NCBI RefSeq assembly: GCF_036711975.1
Contig: NC_091966.1
Coordinates: 22,079,501-22,143,500 of the forward strand
Direction: 5' to 3'
DNA: 64,000 nucleotides
From: Onthophagus taurus
Lineage: Eukaryota > Arthropoda > Insecta > Coleoptera > Scarabaeidae
Part shown: positions 39,267 to 46,873 of the stretch, in pieces
Position numbering within the stretch: the stretch's first letter is position 1
How the letters are laid out: every line of letters begins with the position of its first letter
Notes under the pieces: model-generated
What the model was told of the DNA's origin: nothing
Databases searched by the model: none
What the model saw: the letters and a program-made list of their open reading frames with translations, nothing else
Program-made: the position numbers and the translations under genes

Positions 39267-39690
39267 AATGGGAAAGACTTCAAGGAATCAAAAGGGTTAC
39301 AAAAAATTTGGATTATTTTATTAAAATTATACGTTCGCTCACGTCTGACAAGTTTGCAATGCGCTGAAGAACCACTTTTCTCAGCGTATAACAATTAATG
39401 TCTGAAATCATCACAAACATACATGAAGAAAACCGATAAAAATTGTATTGATGTAACTTACTTTTCAAATGGTTTTCTATCACGTCTGACAGGTTTGCAA
39501 TGCGCTGAAGAACCACTTTTCTCAGCGTATAACAATTAATACCTGAAATCATCACAAACATACATGAAGAAAACCGATAAAAATTGTATTGATGTAACTT
39601 ACTTTTCAAATGGTTTTCTAGCAGAAGGCGATTTCTTCGTGGTCGGAAAAACACAGTTTTTAACAAAATCTGTTATTATCGTAAACACAC
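39267..39690 (-). other. Spliced 5' leader with a duplicated exon-intron unit
   Basis: On the - strand: exon 1 (upstream of 39603), intron 39602-39543 (GTAAGT...TTTCAG, 60 nt), exon 2 39542-39462 (81 nt), intron 39461-39402 (same 60 nt sequence), exon 3 from 39401. No ATG lies in these exons before the ATG at 39266, so they fit a 5' untranslated leader. One continuous open frame also crosses exons and introns, but it starts without ATG and would translate splice signals. Confidence 0.6.
39340..39620. repeat. 141 bp tandem duplication (exon + intron)
   Basis: 39340-39480 and 39481-39620 are near-identical (a handful of differences). Each unit equals one 81 nt exon plus one 60 nt GT-AG intron, 47 codons in length if read through. 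Confidence 0.93.
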
Positions 39691-39816
39691 TTTTTAAGGA
39701 ATTATCGTCTTTTGTACACTACTATATCACTCAGCGACTGCTGTACACGGAGTGAGGAGTAACCCACTTTCCACTACCTTTAAGTACGGGTTAGTGAACA
39801 GGTATTTGTCCGGTCA

Positions 39817-40015
39817 ACTGTCTGGGAATGCGAGGTCGTTTAGGTCTTCTCCTTGTTATCGCCTGTGACTGAAGGGGAGGTCATACTGTCTGGGAATGCG
39901 AGGTTGTCCAGGTTTTCTCCTTGTTATCGCCTGTGGCCCAAGGGGAGGTCATACTGTCTGAGAATGCGAGGTCGTTCGGACCTTATCTTCGCCCGTGACT
40001 CAAGGGGGGTTACAA
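39817..40015 (+). repeat. Three tandem 68 bp repeats
   Basis: ACTGTCTGGGAATGCGAGG begins units at 39817, 39885 and 39953 (period 68). The third is the most diverged and runs into a C-rich tract (about 40016-40035). The block directly precedes the stop of a shortened ORF and may have replaced its 3' end. Confidence 0.88.
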
Positions 40016-40034
40016 TCCCCCCTCCCCCCACCCC

Positions 40035-40364
40035 TCAACTAATTTTTTCAGGTCCTTTAACATACACTTTCTTGACATTCCGACACAGATATTTGACTAT
40101 GGCGTCGAATTCCATTGGATGGATAAAACCAACTTTCCAGTCGATGCAATGATGATGTGTCATTAACCAGTTTGCAGTATTCCTATATTTAGATGGTAAT
40201 GAAGCTATACTGCTACTCGGTTGAAAAACGTGGTGGGTTATGCATTTGTTACTATCACATGATGCTAATTCTTTAGGTACGAACTGATCTTCGTTGACCA
40301 TGAAACCTTGTATATCGAGAATTATGTATTGAGTTTTATTTGAATACATCTTGCTTCCGTACAT
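40035..40364 (-). pseudogene. Shortened copy of the DxQGF-family protein
   Basis: 109 codons from the ATG at 40364; an alternative ATG lies seven codons into the frame. It shares with the 160-codon gene at 45888-46370 the pattern DIQGF / DMQGF, KELA, H-x-(V/I)-FQP, a W...H/W block, and a final VYVKG-x-x-K / VFVKG-x-x-K. It stops right after this block, lacking the C-terminal ~50 residues with the CP...C.YH...CA pattern. The stop lies just before a C-rich and 68 bp-repeat tract, suggesting replacement of the 3' end. Family function is unknown to me; conserved Asp, His and Cys positions allow, but do not prove, a nuclease-like fold. It could still be translated as a short protein. Confidence 0.6.
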
Positions 40365-40539
40365 CAACACGATTATCCATACTATGCAGCCGTAGAAATC
40401 TGTCGCACAACTTATACTCTACGACTTTTTTTTGTTTACGCTGAATATAGAAGTCTCACATTTCGGATGATGAGCTACGGGTGCGATGCGGCTCAGGATC
40501 CGATCCAACTACACACTACCAACCCTTCTTTCCCCATAC

Positions 40540-41802
40540 TCAAGTCATTTGTTTGACGATTTTTGTTAGTGGAGAATATTGAAACGCCTTATCATGTAAA
40601 ACTAAACAGTATGCTGTGGTACCATCAGGAATCGGATTTTTTGTCGTAAATTCTATCCGTATTTCTACCCCACTTTTGTGTAGCGCTTCTGCTTGATATG
40701 TACAATCAATTCCAATCAGTGGATAATTTTCAATAAATTGTTTCGGAGTGAGTAATGGTTCTCCTTCCTTCCCATAGTAGGACTTTTGAAAGCGTGTATA
40801 CATGTCATATAACACTGCGACACGATTACTATCAAAGTCCACGTTCAGATTATCGTATGGGTAGCGTTCACCGTTTAGGAATACCGTCAAATTGGTGAGT
40901 TTTACATTATCAAAGGTTGCCATGTTCGCCAACTGTTTTCCTTTCTTCTTTGTTTGAAACCCAATTATTATAAATCTAGGTGTTTCCAACTGCGGAGCTG
41001 TTTTCACAGTCCATGAATGCTTTGTTGTTTGAGGTAAAGAAGGATATTCATGTACTTCCCAACTGCGAAAAGGTATTTGCAGATCAATATTTCGTCCTGC
41101 TATTTTTGTTAGAGCTAATTGTTCTCGTAAGCCTACGGCTAGATGGGGCATTCTCCACACAACTTTATCGATTTTTAACTGTAACGGTTCTTCTACCGTA
41201 TTCACAAGCACATCATTATCATCATTATTACGAATTAACACTAGCTCTTGTCTCACATTCATCACAATTGTTTTAAAATCTTCAGCAAACCCTATTAATG
41301 TCTTTAGCGGTACACTCAATCCAAAATTTCCATTTTTATCCATTATTGCATCCGTTACAGGGGATGTTGGGACCACTTGACCTAGCAGATCCTCGCCCAT
41401 GTTCCAACCTGCGTTCGCCAACTTTATTATATCGTGAGGGGTATACGAAAAGTATCCTTTCATACATGATGTTAACCCCACGTTTCTCACTCCATCTATT
41501 TGAACACCATTTATAAGATAGCGAATATCACTGAACATAAACGCTACAGGATTATTTATCAATTTTGCAGTTGCACTAGCATCTTTTGTTGCTTTACCAC
41601 TCGCATCCAGTTTACGTACGCTCCCTTCCACATACAAAAAACTTTCATGAGGCAATGTGTAATTGTCTATTTCGGGTATGCCTATACGAATTTCATCATT
41701 GTTACCGAAGCTAGTAGAACCAAACGGTTGATGGGAATGATATTCGTAACTTACAATCGAGTTATCTACTTTTATTTTCTCCGTGACGTTTAAGGACTCC
41801 AT
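40540..41802 (-). CDS. MCP: Major capsid protein, double jelly-roll
   Basis: 420 residues, ATG at 41802, immediately after the stop of the small gene upstream. It matches the double jelly-roll capsid family of Polintons. The N-terminal part contains VSYEYHSHQPFGS, NNDEIRIGIPEID, a buried SFLYVEG strand and AFMFSDIRYLINGVQID. The C-terminal half has beta-rich segments typical of the second jelly roll (FDNVKLTNLTVFLNGERYPY...NVDFDSNRV). The length is in the family's usual range. The known role is to form hexon-like trimers of an icosahedral shell. The frame is uninterrupted. It is flanked by minor capsid and protease genes in the usual morphogenetic cluster. Confidence 0.93.
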   Translation of the reverse strand: MESLNVTEKIKVDNSIVSYEYHSHQPFGSTSFGNNDEIRIGIPEIDNYTLPHESFLYVEGSVRKLDASGKATKDASATAKLINNPVAFMFSDIRYLINGVQIDGVRNVGLTSCMKGYFSYTPHDIIKLANAGWNMGEDLLGQVVPTSPVTDAIMDKNGNFGLSVPLKTLIGFAEDFKTIVMNVRQELVLIRNNDDNDVLVNTVEEPLQLKIDKVVWRMPHLAVGLREQLALTKIAGRNIDLQIPFRSWEVHEYPSLPQTTKHSWTVKTAPQLETPRFIIIGFQTKKKGKQLANMATFDNVKLTNLTVFLNGERYPYDNLNVDFDSNRVAVLYDMYTRFQKSYYGKEGEPLLTPKQFIENYPLIGIDCTYQAEALHKSGVEIRIEFTTKNPIPDGTTAYCLVLHDKAFQYSPLTKIVKQMT

Positions 41803-41973
41803 TTATAGTAGTTGAAAACCTAAGTTGCTTAAATACTGACGATTGACGCGTGTTAACTGGGTAGTTGATTTTCGCTTACTGTTAGGTTTTACATCCTTTC
41901 GTACCGTTTTATACATTACTCTATCACCCAGATTTTCCTGTGCTTTTCTTCGAACGTCGTACACTATACCCAT
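41803..41973 (-). CDS. Small basic protein between capsid genes
   Basis: 56 codons from the ATG at 41973; the open frame extends to a GTG at 41994. Rich in Lys/Arg (DVRRKAQENLGDRV, KDVKPNSKRKS), ending RQYLSNLGFQLL. The stop codon directly abuts the major capsid ATG, and its 5' end follows closely on the minor capsid gene's stop. The tight packing and composition suggest a small virion or core peptide, but no family is recognised. Confidence 0.55.
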   Translation of the reverse strand: MGIVYDVRRKAQENLGDRVMYKTVRKDVKPNSKRKSTTQLTRVNRQYLSNLGFQLL

Positions 41974-41990
41974 ATTAAATACCCTACTAC

Positions 41991-42734
41991 TCACACCGAT
42001 TTCAAGTGCACTCTCACGGTCACTTCTTCGTCTCTGAAGTTTACCAACTGACCGTCCTGATCAAGTATGCGTACTATTAATGTACTAATCACGTTCGTTG
42101 TAACAGGTAAGTAAATCGGTTGTTGCGGAGCTTCTATTATTTTAAAACCAGCCGGTACGTTCGGGAAGAAATGATACAACACGTGCATGGGTTGTCCATT
42201 CGTATACGATCCGGAGCTCAAATTACAATAAATTTGTAATGCATTCGTTTTATTTATATTCACGATATGATCCGATTCTGTTATCGTGTTTTTAGGTATA
42301 ACTTTAGGGTTAAAACCAAGTAAGGAACCGATTGAATTATCGCTAGCAAAATTTATTCGCCGGTTTGTTTTTATCTCAGCACGTTGCGTATTATTATTAC
42401 CTCTTATGCGTATCTGTGTACCCGGTGTAGTCACGCTGAGAATATTCCTCGCTGTTAATGTTTTTTTAACGTATTCGTTAATATCGTTAATATCGTATGT
42501 TCCTAGCGGTATTTCAATATTCTCTGTAAAATTTCCCATATGATCTTCATATTGTAAAATATTGTTTGTTGAATCGATATTAGGTAACGTATTGAACGTT
42601 TCGAAATTTAAAAGAGCTAACTCGTATGTACCGAGTTCATTCAAATAAATCGGTGGGTTAAAGTTACAAGACAACTCCGACCCCCTTCCGGTGAGCGTAA
42701 ATGTATAACTTGTATGTATTGTATCTTGTTCCAT
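41991..42734 (-). CDS. Minor capsid (penton) protein, single jelly-roll
   Basis: 247 residues from the ATG at 42734; the upstream extension begins with TTG and is not favoured. It has the typical Polinton minor capsid pattern: a beta strand near the N-terminus (YTFTLTGRGSELSCNF), PPIYLNELGTYELALLNFETFNTLPNI, a mid-domain DINDINEYVKKTL, and FASDNSIGSLLGFNPKVI. It ends in strands (ISTLIVRILDQDG...VTVRVHLKSV). The family forms pentameric vertices. The ORF is intact. It lies directly upstream of the small basic protein and major capsid gene in the same transcription direction. Confidence 0.88.
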   Translation of the reverse strand: MEQDTIHTSYTFTLTGRGSELSCNFNPPIYLNELGTYELALLNFETFNTLPNIDSTNNILQYEDHMGNFTENIEIPLGTYDINDINEYVKKTLTARNILSVTTPGTQIRIRGNNNTQRAEIKTNRRINFASDNSIGSLLGFNPKVIPKNTITESDHIVNINKTNALQIYCNLSSGSYTNGQPMHVLYHFFPNVPAGFKIIEAPQQPIYLPVTTNVISTLIVRILDQDGQLVNFRDEEVTVRVHLKSV

Positions 42735-42754
42735 TGTTGTTCTCAAGACTAGTC

Positions 42755-43144
42755 TTACACGGATACTTCCTTGGTATTTAAACTATCTAAGAAATGCAGA
42801 CACAATTGTCCACAATTTGTTTGATCTTCTTTTTGATATCGTCGATAATTATACCTCACAATATTTCTCCCCCCATCCGATATAAAATACTTCTCCACTT
42901 CAATCGGTGGTCGTAAATCTCCATAACTGTCAAAGTAGTTAACATTTACACCATCCTTGTTGTAAGCTGTCCAGTGAGTACCGGGACCCGTACGATTATC
43001 AAGATTTATTATCCCACTCTCTCGTTTTCGGATTTTCTTCAGTAAATTGTTTCTCATGTACACCCCACGAAAGTTTAACAGATCAAGCGCTCGTGCATAT
43101 CGCCTTAACTCTACATCCGTTAAAGAATGTTGGGGTATTTTTAT
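42755..43144 (-). pseudogene. PRO: Adenovirus-type maturation cysteine protease lacking a start codon
   Basis: Encodes the C48-like protease that processes capsid precursors. Catalytic elements are visible: His in GPGTHWTAY, Asp in YFDSYGDLRPP, the oxyanion Gln region (YQKEDQTN), and Cys in NCGQLC. The N-terminal region of the family (TDVELRRYARALDLLNFRGVYMRNNL) is read in frame well upstream of the first ATG, up to a codon overlapping the upstream gene's stop. That overlapping codon is ATA (43144-43142), whereas the integrase junction has TAATG. I infer loss of the start codon, so only a shortened product from an internal ATG (43057) could be made, missing the first ~29 residues. Whether that would be active is unknown. 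Confidence 0.8.
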
Positions 43145-44046
43145 TAGTTTTTTGCTACAGTTTTATAACCACAACCCTTTTTATATGGATTAATAAACAT
43201 TCCTGTACCAATTTTGTTCGCCCTCTTGGGGCGTTTTAGTCGCTTTGATTTTCGTGATACCGTTTTCATGACTAGTCCGCAACCTTGCTTATATGGTTTA
43301 ATATACAAACCGCTGCCGATCGCTTTTGGTTCCATAGCCCGATTGTGACGTTGGGCTTCTTGTAACTGCTCCCTTGCTATTTTTGCTTCGTTTACGGTTT
43401 TTGCAATAGCTGCTGCACCTCCGCCTAAAGAACCGAGAGCACCCAAAGCTGCAAGTATTAAGGGTAAAAAACCTCCCGTCTTGGGAATCTTGATTATTTT
43501 TCCGCGCGGTTTAAGTATTCTACCTTGATAAGGTTTCAACAGATTGTAACCCACTTGTACATCTCCCTTTGTATTCGTACTGTTGGTCTGTGCAATCGCT
43601 CGCCGCACTAAGTTCATTGCCTGCGTAAACGACAACTTACCGCCACGTTTCAACTTCTGACGAGTTGTCCCTCTACGTCTTAGGGCACGAATTTGCATTC
43701 CCATACCCATTATTGTTTTTCCTTTCATTATCGTTGACACTAACGCCGACGATAGTCGCTCTCCTAAGCTTGCGTCTTTACTTCTCAACCGCTCTTTCGC
43801 CGTCTTATACAACTCTTTATCGGCTATGTGTCGCTCAGCTAAATTCGATGTCGCTGCGTAGGCAATATCATGCGTTTTACAGGCGTCGTCTAATTTATTC
43901 ACTCCCCGATCTCCACGAACTAATCTCTTTACCAATTTGGTTCCCGGACCGCAATAATTATAACCTGGCAAATGTAGTTCTATCGGAAGCTTATTGATTA
44001 ATGTATTCACAATACCTCGACCAGACCGTTTGCTTGATCGATGCAT
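43144..44046 (-). CDS. Phospholipase A2-domain virion protein
   Basis: 300 residues, ATG at 44046. The N-terminal domain carries the parvovirus-like PLA2 signature: calcium loop YNYCGPGT (about residues 30-37) and catalytic His-Asp in DDACKTHDIAY (about 53-62). A Lys/Arg-rich segment follows, then a hydrophobic, Gly/Ala-rich helix (FLPLILAALGALGSLGGGAAA) with a helical tail. Two C-terminal copies of a short motif (GSGLYIKPYKQGCG, GTGMFINPYKKGCG) complete it. PLA2 domains in capsid proteins of parvoviruses act on endosomal membranes; the tail motif resembles adenoviral membrane-lytic or core peptides only loosely. Catalytic residues appear intact. A TATA-like TTAAATATAA lies about 35 bp upstream, and the stop overlaps the protease's expected start. 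Confidence 0.88.
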   Translation of the reverse strand: MHRSSKRSGRGIVNTLINKLPIELHLPGYNYCGPGTKLVKRLVRGDRGVNKLDDACKTHDIAYAATSNLAERHIADKELYKTAKERLRSKDASLGERLSSALVSTIMKGKTIMGMGMQIRALRRRGTTRQKLKRGGKLSFTQAMNLVRRAIAQTNSTNTKGDVQVGYNLLKPYQGRILKPRGKIIKIPKTGGFLPLILAALGALGSLGGGAAAIAKTVNEAKIAREQLQEAQRHNRAMEPKAIGSGLYIKPYKQGCGLVMKTVSRKSKRLKRPKRANKIGTGMFINPYKKGCGYKTVAKN

Positions 44047-44150
44047 ACTGTTTCACTGTCCTAACATTCATACCATTATATTTAATAGCTTTCGCACATT
44101 ATTCGGTGAATATTGGATGGTTAATAATACGCTCACATTTGAAAAAAAAT

Positions 44151-44160
44151 TTTATTTATT
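44151..44160 (-). terminator. Poly(A) signals AATAAATAAA
   Basis: Two overlapping AATAAA words on the - strand directly after the stop at 44161, matching the end of the 45.3-44.2 kb leftward transcript. Confidence 0.6.
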
Positions 44161-44385
44161 TTAAGTCATTACATATTTAAATCTTTCATGAAAAATCTTA
44201 TTTCTAAATTCGCTGCTTAAGTACAGGTGTAACATATCATTTACATAACTTATTCTATTCTTAAATCTAAGACGATCTAAATACATTTCCTCCCAATTAC
44301 ACTTTCGTGATTGTCTATACGCATAAGTCCATGCATACATTCTATGCATCTCATTTTTACTCTCATCAATCCGCACCTTACCCAT
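44161..44385 (-). CDS. Small unknown Polinton protein
   Basis: 74 codons, ATG at 44385, four bases after the stop of the upstream gene, and followed at once by poly(A) signals. The sequence is rich in Tyr, Arg and Lys with helical character (NEMHRMYAWTYAYRQSRKCNWEEMYLDRLRFKNR). No family is recognised. The tight spacing suggests co-transcription with the 299-codon ORF. Confidence 0.55.
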   Translation of the reverse strand: MGKVRIDESKNEMHRMYAWTYAYRQSRKCNWEEMYLDRLRFKNRISYVNDMLHLYLSSEFRNKIFHERFKYVMT

Positions 44386-44389
44386 GTCT

Positions 44390-45289
44390 TTATTGATTGT
44401 GAAATAATTTAAACAAATCTACATCCAACAAGATTTTATCGAAATTGTACAACATCACTTCCTTACTTATACATATTTGTTCAGAACACGATTCATTGAG
44501 CATCGTTAACATATTACGTTTCACATCTCCATCCATTGCAGCTAACGCGTTTATAACACTATCATAATATGCTTTGTAATTCACAGTTCTCAATAATTTC
44601 AGTCGAGTTGCTACTAAATCTGCTACGTTCCAAAGCTCATGCAACGATTCATATGCAATATATACATATTCTCCACCCCTCTCCAACTTTAAAATCTTGC
44701 AAACGTTTTCCATCCAATCGCACGATATACTGACACCACACAACACTATCTGCGACGGAGACTGATTAGCAAAACTGTTTGTGATTGTTGACTTATACAT
44801 AATAATGTTGTGCCAATCGTTTTCCGTTAATGTTAAACATTGACCTTTTCCCATTAACCTTACCACTGGTTCAAAATGTAAGTCAGCACTTAATCCTATT
44901 GCCACACATTTCGTGCGGCTCTTATTTAGTGCATACACTGTTTCCGAAAATAGAGGACCTCTACTTGCTCTTACTGTACTGTCCGACATGTTGGTTAAGC
45001 TCTCCATGTTATCTATTCTCGAAACTACTTCATTATTACCGTTAACACTTTGCGTCATAATAAAAGGGCTTAAGTCTGCAAACGAATCTTTTCCATCAGC
45101 GACCGCTTGCATATTGTTACCACACTCTATAACTGTATTAAACTTTTCTTGTTTTAACACCTCTTCAGATGCCACGGGTGTCAACGAGGGTTTTATCACC
45201 TTTGGACTTATGCTCGCTTTTTTGGACACCGCCTGTTGAACCTCGAGACTTCTCTTCGGTGCTTTTGTATATTGTTGTCTGGAACCCAC
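44390..45289 (-). CDS. Unknown Polinton protein, start uncertain
   Basis: Open frame of 299 codons. The frame begins with GTG at 45289 and has an upstream stop, so there is no ATG until about residue 60 (near 45112). Either an ATG has mutated, or the frame is an exon. TATATATA at 45294-45301 followed by CTTAG could be a promoter or a 3' splice site, and a GTAAGT donor lies at about 45345. The protein has a basic disordered N-terminus (KAPKRSLEVQQAVSKKAS), then a folded-looking region (SETVYALNKSRTKCVAIGLSADLHFEPVVRLMGKG, PSQIVLCGVSISCDWMENVCKILKLERGGEYVYIAYESLHELW) and a helical C-terminus. I recognise no function. Confidence 0.55.
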   Translation of the reverse strand: MGSRQQYTKAPKRSLEVQQAVSKKASISPKVIKPSLTPVASEEVLKQEKFNTVIECGNNMQAVADGKDSFADLSPFIMTQSVNGNNEVVSRIDNMESLTNMSDSTVRASRGPLFSETVYALNKSRTKCVAIGLSADLHFEPVVRLMGKGQCLTLTENDWHNIIMYKSTITNSFANQSPSQIVLCGVSISCDWMENVCKILKLERGGEYVYIAYESLHELWNVADLVATRLKLLRTVNYKAYYDSVINALAAMDGDVKRNMLTMLNESCSEQICISKEVMLYNFDKILLDVDLFKLFHNQ

Positions 45290-45887
45290 TAAGTATATAT
45301 AACATTAATACTTCTGCTGTAAGACAAGTGTTTATGGACTTACTTGTTCTGCGTTGTTATGTCACCACTACGTCGGATGATTTCAATGAAACTAATCTTT
45401 TATGAACCTGACTTGCTATTTATGCACATCATTTTAGGTGGGGACGTCACGGTCACAATTAAGGTTGACTTCAAGTTCTCCGTTGAGGTCAAAGTAAAGG
45501 TCATTGTTCAGGTCAAGGTTACTGATCAATGTCATAGTCACTCAACGTGATCTTGACCTGAGGTGAGCTCAAAGTAAATCCAACCCGGTCATGCTCCACT
45601 CCTCCGGGAGCACCCGAGAAGAGTCATCACTCGACTTGAGTACACCAAAAAAAAACATCATGAACTGCTAACTCGGGGGCGTCGAGTTGACACCATAAAT
45701 AATACGTTAAAAAGATATGCAATTGTTTATCATTTATTAAAGACGAGTTCAATAAATTAAATGAAATTTAATTCGGTTGTTTTTCTTTTCCATTTTATAT
45801 ATTAGGATTAGGAATGTGATACATTTAAATTGAATAAAAAAAGTCAGTACAATAAAAATTAATTTATTTAAATTTTAAATTTTAACA
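45290..45887. other. Intergenic region with an internal copy of TIR sequence
   Basis: Holds possible 5' signals for the leftward 299-codon gene, a 128 bp copy of TIR sequence (45451-45578), a stretch with CTCGAGT-like short inverted words, and an AT-rich 3' flank of the next gene. No ORF is supported. Confidence 0.6.
45451..45578 (+). repeat. Internal duplicate of subterminal TIR segment
   Basis: 128 bp from GGTCACAATTAAGG to CTCAAAGTAAA match 46569-46696 in the right TIR at the same length with about five mismatches (about 96%), in the same orientation. The gene at 45888-46370 lies between the two copies. Confidence 0.9.
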
Positions 45888-46370
45888 CTAATCTAAATCC
45901 ATTTTTAAAAATTTTAAAATTAATTTAACATTTTCAATTGCACAACTGCTTTCCGATTTATAATGATATGCGCAAGAATTTTGACTCAACGAAAGCAAAG
46001 GGCAATATATATTATCTTGTAAATTAATAATCACTGGCTTTACCGATGATAATAGGTCTCTCAATACCTTTTCTTTTTGAGATCCCTTTACAAACACCAC
46101 CTCCACTCCGCATGTATGCTGTTCCAGAATGTCTTTCAGTTGATTATAGGGCACATATCCATTCTCGTAATGCAAATGGTGTAAGTTATTCTCCTCCCAA
46201 CGCACTTGTCGACATTCTCGCTTATTGAGTCTTTCATAACTTATATCAGGTTGAAATATGAAATGGGAAATCGACTCACCATCACCGATAGCCAATTCTT
46301 TAACTCGAAATCCCGAAGATAAAGTAAACCCTTGCATATCGATGACTTTAATTGGATTTCTCGATGCCAT
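45888..46370 (-). CDS. Unknown DxQGF-family protein, full-length copy
   Basis: 160 codons, ATG at 46370, 58 bp inside the right TIR. Conserved features: DMQGF near residue 11, KELAIGD, ISHFIFQP, an HHLHYENGY block, VVFVKGSQKEK, a DNIYCPLL block and C-AYHYKSESSCAIEN near the C-terminus. The Asp/His/Cys pattern recurs in many uncharacterised arthropod mobile-element proteins; I cannot assign an activity, though a nuclease-like fold is conceivable. A shortened paralogue is at 40035-40364. Because the gene reads inward from the right TIR as PolB does from the left TIR, the TIR may supply its promoter. Flanking by TIR-derived sequence on both sides suggests later capture. Confidence 0.7.
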   Translation of the reverse strand: MASRNPIKVIDMQGFTLSSGFRVKELAIGDGESISHFIFQPDISYERLNKRECRQVRWEENNLHHLHYENGYVPYNQLKDILEQHTCGVEVVFVKGSQKEKVLRDLLSSVKPVIINLQDNIYCPLLSLSQNSCAYHYKSESSCAIENVKLILKFLKMDLD

Positions 46371-46427
46371 TATATTTAAGCGATGTAAACTGCTTAAAAT
46401 AGGAGCTACAAGTTCCTCAATTTCTTT

Positions 46428-46867
46428 ATGTTCACAACACTCTTACTTCAATACTGTTGAACACGATTTTCTATCTGCTATTTAAAGCATACCTCCTCCG
46501 AAGTGGGGTTTTCAATGGCCTCACGTCGTGTAACCTTCATTTCAGGTCACGTACACGGTCAATGTAATGGTCACAATTAAGGTTGACTTCAAGGTCTCCG
46601 TTGAGATCAAAGTAAAGGTCATTGTTCAGGTCAAGGTTACTGATCAAGGTCATGGTCACTAAACGTGATCTTGACCTGAGGTGAGCTCAAAGTAAAGGTC
46701 ATTGTTTAGGTCAAGGTTACTGGTCAACGACCCCCTTTGCAATAGCCGATTCTGGAACCTCCTCCCAGAACCTCAGGGCAAGGTCAAGGTCATGGTCACT
46801 CAACGTGACCTTGGCCTTGACCTGAGGTTCTGAGAGGAGGTTCTAGAATCGGCTTTTATCTACTACT
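46428..46867 (-). repeat. Polinton right terminal inverted repeat
   Basis: 440 bp inverse copy of 29370-29815, with the same subterminal hairpin (46744-46854) 6 bp shorter than on the left. It ends CTACTACT, followed by the AACTTT duplication. Confidence 0.93.
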
Positions 46868-46873
46868 AACTTT
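46868..46873 (+). repeat. Target site duplication, right copy (AACTTT)
   Basis: Directly follows the element; it continues into CTATCAC exactly as in an unbroken satellite monomer. Confidence 0.93.

Larger units (their letters stand above)
29370..46867. mobile_element. Complete Polinton/Maverick element (17,498 bp)
   Basis: The element starts AGTAGTAGAT and ends with its inverse ATCTACTACT. It has ~440 bp terminal inverted repeats and a 6 bp AACTTT duplication. It carries the diagnostic Polinton set: protein-primed PolB, rve integrase, packaging ATPase, adenovirus-type protease, and double- and single-jelly-roll capsid proteins. It interrupts one 152 bp satellite monomer; removing it with one AACTTT copy restores monomer phase exactly. 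PolB reads rightward from the left TIR, and all other genes read leftward. PolB has a frameshift and lost a ~95-codon segment, and PRO lacks a start codon, so this copy is not autonomous. Most other ORFs are intact, suggesting a fairly recent insertion or selection before decay. Confidence 0.97.

Noticed and set aside
39313..39666. 117-codon protein with a duplicated 47-residue unit
   Set aside because: The frame starts at TTG without ATG and crosses two good GT-AG introns, so an untranslated spliced leader explains it better.
40980..41793. Several + strand ORFs across the capsid gene
   Set aside because: They overlap a well-recognised major capsid gene on the - strand and show no family features.
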